Shown here in pieces: positions 60,801 to 64,000 of a stretch of DNA of 64,000 bases (position 1 is the stretch's first letter; the number at the start of each line of letters is the position of its first letter). The notes under the pieces were generated by a model, which did not search any database, was not told where the DNA came from, and worked only from the letters and a program-made list of their open reading frames with translations. Source of the DNA: Dipteris shenzhenensis (lineage: Eukaryota > Polypodiophyta > Polypodiopsida > Gleicheniales); the NCBI GenBank assembly GCA_047967505.1, contig CM106539.1; one strand, given 5' to 3'. The position numbers and the translations under genes are program-made.

Positions 60801-61200
60801 GTAAACATCCTGCCCTTCTTCTTCCCTTTTGCTATCAAGTGACCTTTATTTTTCATATCCTGAACGAAGCATCCATGAGAATTAAATCTGACCTGCAAGC
60901 CCTACTCAACCATTTGGCCAATAGAAACCAGGTTCTTAGTGATATTCGGGACATGAAATACATCAGACAGGTATTTCTTTTTTCCATCTTGGATAGACAA
61001 AGGAATTTTACCAATCTGCACAATAGGATGTGCAGTATCATCACCAGTCTCCACAAATCCTAGTCTTTCCATTTTCCTTGCATCCTGCATCCATTCTACA
61101 TGACCTGTCATGTGGTTTGATGCACCTAAGTCAACATGCCACACATCATTGCTTTCTTCTGCACTTGTCACAGAATTGGTCATGTGCTGCACCATAAACA
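57880..61200 (-). pseudogene. Copia-2B pol pseudogene (protease to RNase H)
   Basis: Protease motif WHVDLGASNHMTG near 61132 has Leu where Ser is usual (DSGAS). GAG-pre-integrase (DIWHKCIGHVN) and a CX2C-type segment follow at about 60780-60600, then integrase with [10 protein letters not shown] near 60465 and a catalytic block RLDGGGEY that keeps the Asp lost in copy A. Reverse transcriptase has [12 protein letters not shown] and YVDD near 58831; RNase H ends with the conserved HIEMHYH region. Breaks: a TAG at about 60899-60901, frameshifts near 60480 and 58880, a TAG at 58397-58399 not present in copy A, and more stops in RNase H. Confidence 0.85.
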
Positions 61201-62036
61201 GATGCTCATTTCTGTCATCACCCTGTCTACTAGAGGATGCATAATTGCCTTGTTGCAATTTTCTAGTCATGATGTCATTCTGTTTTTTATAGCAGCCTTT
61301 AACCATATGACCCATTTTACCATAGTAGTAGCATTCAACATTCCTATTTGCATTTTGGCCTCTCTGCCATCCACCATGACCTCTTTGGCTCCCCCTGCCT
61401 CTAAGGTTACCATGTCCTCCTCCATAGGACTGGTTTTGTTGAATTTGCTGCATATTTTGATTTCTACCATGGCCTCCAGATCAGCCTTCTCTACCTCTGC
61501 CTCTACCTCTTCCAGTGCTTCTTTTGAAGTTTCTCCTGAAGAAGATGCACCACCATTTCTCTGCTCTTCAGAAATTAGAAGAGCAATCAACTCCTCAAAA
61601 TTAGGAAATTTTTCATGGATGGCAATGGATGTCCAGAATTGTGCATAATCCTTTCCTAGACCATTCAAGTTCACAAAAACTAAATCATCATCTTCCACTG
61701 GCAACCCAATAGAAGCAAGTGCATCTGCAATCTTCTTCGCCTTCATGTGGTAGTCATTGATGCTCATATTTTCTCTCTGCACATTATGCAACTCCTGCTT
61801 GAGCTGCATTTTCTTAGCTTGCGTATTTGTGCTATACATTTTTGTCAAAGTATCCCACGGCTCCTTCGGTGTGCTTGCATCCTGAATATGCACAATCATA
61901 GAATCTAAAATACTGATAGACAGCCAGTACATAACTTTTCTGGCTCTCTCATGCCAACCTTTAAATGCCTGCAACTCCTGTTGATTGGGAACATTAGGAA
62001 TAACTGGTTCTTGTTCAGCTCCAGTGATGAACTCCT

Positions 62037-63057
62037 AATAGGGATGCATCAATTTTACGAGAAAAAACCTATGAGCAGGTTTATCCGAGCGTGTTTTTCA
62101 AGAGATTTTTAAAAATGTTTTTCTTTAGGAAACATGGTTTTTACACTTTTATTTTCACTAGAACTAGATCCCTTTATCATAAAAATACACAGACTAGTCA
62201 CTCATTCATTTTTACACAACATAATTTTCTTATTTAGAGACATCCCTTTGTACCCCTGTTATTACCTTAAAAAAGTGTTGATTCCTTTAAGAAACATTCC
62301 TCATAATCACTCTCAATGTAATAACACTATGCATATATAATTACTTATTAACACATTTATATCATATGGCAATATCTTTTTAGTGTTTTTATAGCATATT
62401 TATGGACATGTTTCTAAAGAAGTTTAAATTACTATAAATAAGTATTAACTTGGGCTTATATATCACTCTCATAAAATACATGTAATATTTAATACTATAT
62501 ATGAAAGATTTTCCAAAATATAACTCCATAGATGTGCTCAAATGGGGTGTTTCGATCAATTTGAGTGGTTGAATGACTATATTTGGACATTGGATATGAA
62601 AGTTATGTCACTTTTAAAAGTGCTGTCCAAGGTAGTTTCGCCAGCGAAACTACCTTGGGAGACTTGCTTCAAAGGGGTTTCGCTGGCGAAACTACCTGGA
62701 TGGCTTGCTTCAATGAGTTTTCTTTGAAAAAACTCTTTCATGAAGATAGGTTGAGAGAGGGTTTTCAATGTCACCCCCTATTAAGTAAAAGTTGTAAGAA
62801 GGATCATAAGGGAATTTTCATAGAGAAGTCTACTCTACATGTGGGTTTCTTCAAAAGCCATCCCATTATGCTCTCACCATTCCTACAGATTCACCTAAAG
62901 ATTTTTGTATAAAATAGGCATTGCTATAATACTTTGCATATTTCTAAGTGAAACTATGTTTTCTTCTGATCGATTTTTGCCATATTTATGCATAGTTGGA
63001 AGCTTTTTTTTTCCTTCGCTCAGACGCTTGGAAGATTTCGCTCAGAAAATGCTCGTC
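62037..63057. mobile_element. 1021-bp insertion in Copia-2B gag
   Basis: The 5-bp direct repeat CTCCT lies at 62032-62036 and 63058-63062, exactly where gag is interrupted, as expected for a target-site duplication. The insert begins AATAGGGATGC and ends GCTCGTC on the + strand; no clear terminal inverted repeat or TG/CA ends. It is AT-rich in its left half and carries a near-perfect palindrome at 62627-62658. No coding gene is recognised. Family unknown. Confidence 0.7.
62627..62658. repeat. 15-bp-arm palindrome
   Basis: Arms CCAAGGTAGTTTCGC (62627-62641) and GCGAAACTACCTTGG (62644-62658) with a 2-base spacer. A second, shorter version (GTTTCGC-TG-GCGAAAC) follows at about 62677-62692. Confidence 0.95.
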
Positions 63058-63171
63058 CTCCTCCCAATAGCCTTTCCCCTTTAGGAAATTTGTCATTCTA
63101 AACTTCCATGCTTGGAAGTTGTTCTTGTCAAGCTTTTTAGTGACTATCTGTGAAAAAGCATCAGATGCCAT

Positions 63172-63704
63172 TACAGAACACTACAAAAATATTATGTCAC
63201 TATAAAAAACACAACTTCTGCCTCACAAGGGCAAATCTACAAAACTGACGAAAGTGGTATTTGACCACACAATCACTTCCTAGTGACGATTTTGCATCAA
63301 CAGGCAATAAGAATGATTCTGTCACTCCCAATATCTCTGTGCATAGGCATATGATGCAATTTCTGTAGCAACTTTTCACCGACCTGCAGAATAGTGGTCG
63401 CACAGCAAAAACAGGGCACTTTTCTGAGTGCCTGCCAAAAACTTTCACCACTAAAACGGGCCTCGAAATGGCCTCGAGTCCAAAAAATAATGTCACTAAG
63501 GGCTTTGCCTTTGCCCGCAGCACATACTGCCCTCTCGCCTCACCGCGAAGGGTGTCCCAATCTGAGACAGTGCACTCTTGCACTTTTCGATTGTGCTATC
63601 TACAGAGATTTGCTCCCAAAGTTGAAAAAGGAAAGTAACACTGATCCTCTTACCAAGACACCGCGAACTTGGTTTGCTTTCTTGAGCTCCTTACCATAAA
63701 CCAA
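63172..63704 (-). other. Leader of Copia-2B
   Basis: Untranslated region between primer site and gag start; no gene. Confidence 0.6.
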
Positions 63705-63716
63705 GCTCTGATACCA
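63705..63716 (-). promoter_or_regulatory. Primer binding site of Copia-2B
   Basis: TGGTATCAGAGC on the minus strand, directly beside the 5' LTR; complementary to initiator tRNA-Met. Confidence 0.9.
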
Positions 63717-64000
63717 TGTGAAGAGCGTGGGAGAGAAGTAAGGAGTCTCACTTGTAGCTTTCTCACATACACAATGGGGGAATACACATAAAGGTGGAGG
63801 TTGAAAACGGTTTTCCTTTTCTTAGTTGTGAAATCCAAAAGAACTCTCTCTAAGTACAAAAGTAATAGGTGAACCCTATATGTGGGTCTCAAACCAAACT
63901 CAACTAACCTAGGTGGCATACTAACTGAGCCACTAACTAGAGTACATAAAGATAGCTGTCATCCAGCTATTATTCATGGGCGGTGTACCAACCGCATCTA
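63717..64000 (-). repeat. 5' LTR of Copia-2B, partial
   Basis: Matches 57519-57802 with several percent divergence and continues beyond the window. Confidence 0.85.

Larger units (their letters stand above)
61270..63171 (-). pseudogene. Copia-2B gag pseudogene, split by an insertion
   Basis: Starts with the ATG at 63171 (MASDAFSQIVTKKLDKNNF), reaches ...GKGYWEE, is interrupted by 1021 bp (62037-63057), and resumes as FITGAEQEP... followed by the UBN2-type Gag core (about 61974-61560). A frameshift near 61450 leads to a Gly/Arg-rich segment and a zinc knuckle at about 61333-61292 whose second Cys is Tyr (CYYYGKMGHMVKGC). With the insertion excised the N- and C-terminal parts fit in register. 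The protein would be the RNA-binding capsid component. Confidence 0.8.
57519..64000 (-). mobile_element. Copia-2B, near-complete Ty1/copia retrotransposon, 5' LTR cut by the window
   Basis: Minus-strand order: 5' LTR (63717 to beyond 64000), primer site, leader, gag interrupted by an insertion, protease, integrase, reverse transcriptase, RNase H, polypurine tract, 3' LTR (57519-57875). The two LTRs differ at about 15-17 of the roughly 280 positions visible, much more than copies A and B differ, so the element inserted long before the duplication. Several stops and frameshifts make it non-autonomous. Confidence 0.9.

Overview
The window looks like repeat-dominated nuclear DNA from a large-genome plant. 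It holds several families of decayed Ty1/copia LTR retrotransposons with plant-type tRNA-Met primer sites, long (GA)n/(CT)n tracts, a satellite array, and only one clearly intact gene, a plant CDPK/SnRK/PPCK-type Ser/Thr kinase. Broken DUF7869-like coding sequence makes me lean towards a gymnosperm, fern or similar plant rather than a compact angiosperm genome, but that is a weak inference.

The main architecture is a near-identical direct duplication. Copy A (1-25903) reappears as copy B (35970-60612). Both carry, in the same order: a decayed copia element (Copia-1, + strand); a ~235-bp tandem repeat; a small MITE-like inverted-repeat element; a kinase locus; a gag-only LTR element (- strand); gene-poor DNA with minisatellites; an LTR-like promoter block; an unrecognised TATA-driven decayed gene; and a second copia element (Copia-2, - strand). 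Substitutions are rare (about a dozen in the first 8 kb), but two large differences are complementary. Copy A has lost 690 bp, in frame, from the kinase gene, which is intact in copy B. Copy B has lost 1982 bp of the gag-only element, which is complete with target-site duplication in copy A. Microsatellites differ in length between copies.

The ~10 kb between the copies (25904-35634) is different. It contains the leader, primer site and LTR of a third minus-strand LTR element fused to the broken end of Copia-2A; a ~3.35-kb satellite of about 182-bp monomers (26647-29995) that I read as a higher-order repeat of four monomer types; and a broken coding unit (30240-34051) with an N-terminal domain, an in-frame VDEF-type peptide repeat with an inverted partner, and a DUF7869-like presumptive transposase domain.

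After the end of similarity with copy A, copy B continues into the rest of Copia-2 (gag, leader, primer site, 5' LTR), whose gag is interrupted by a 1021-bp insertion flanked by a 5-bp target duplication. The only probable working host gene is the copy-B kinase at 43928-44863. Its short promoter carries two inverted DRE-type core motifs and a TATA box, and the same promoter is retained in front of the truncated copy-A version.
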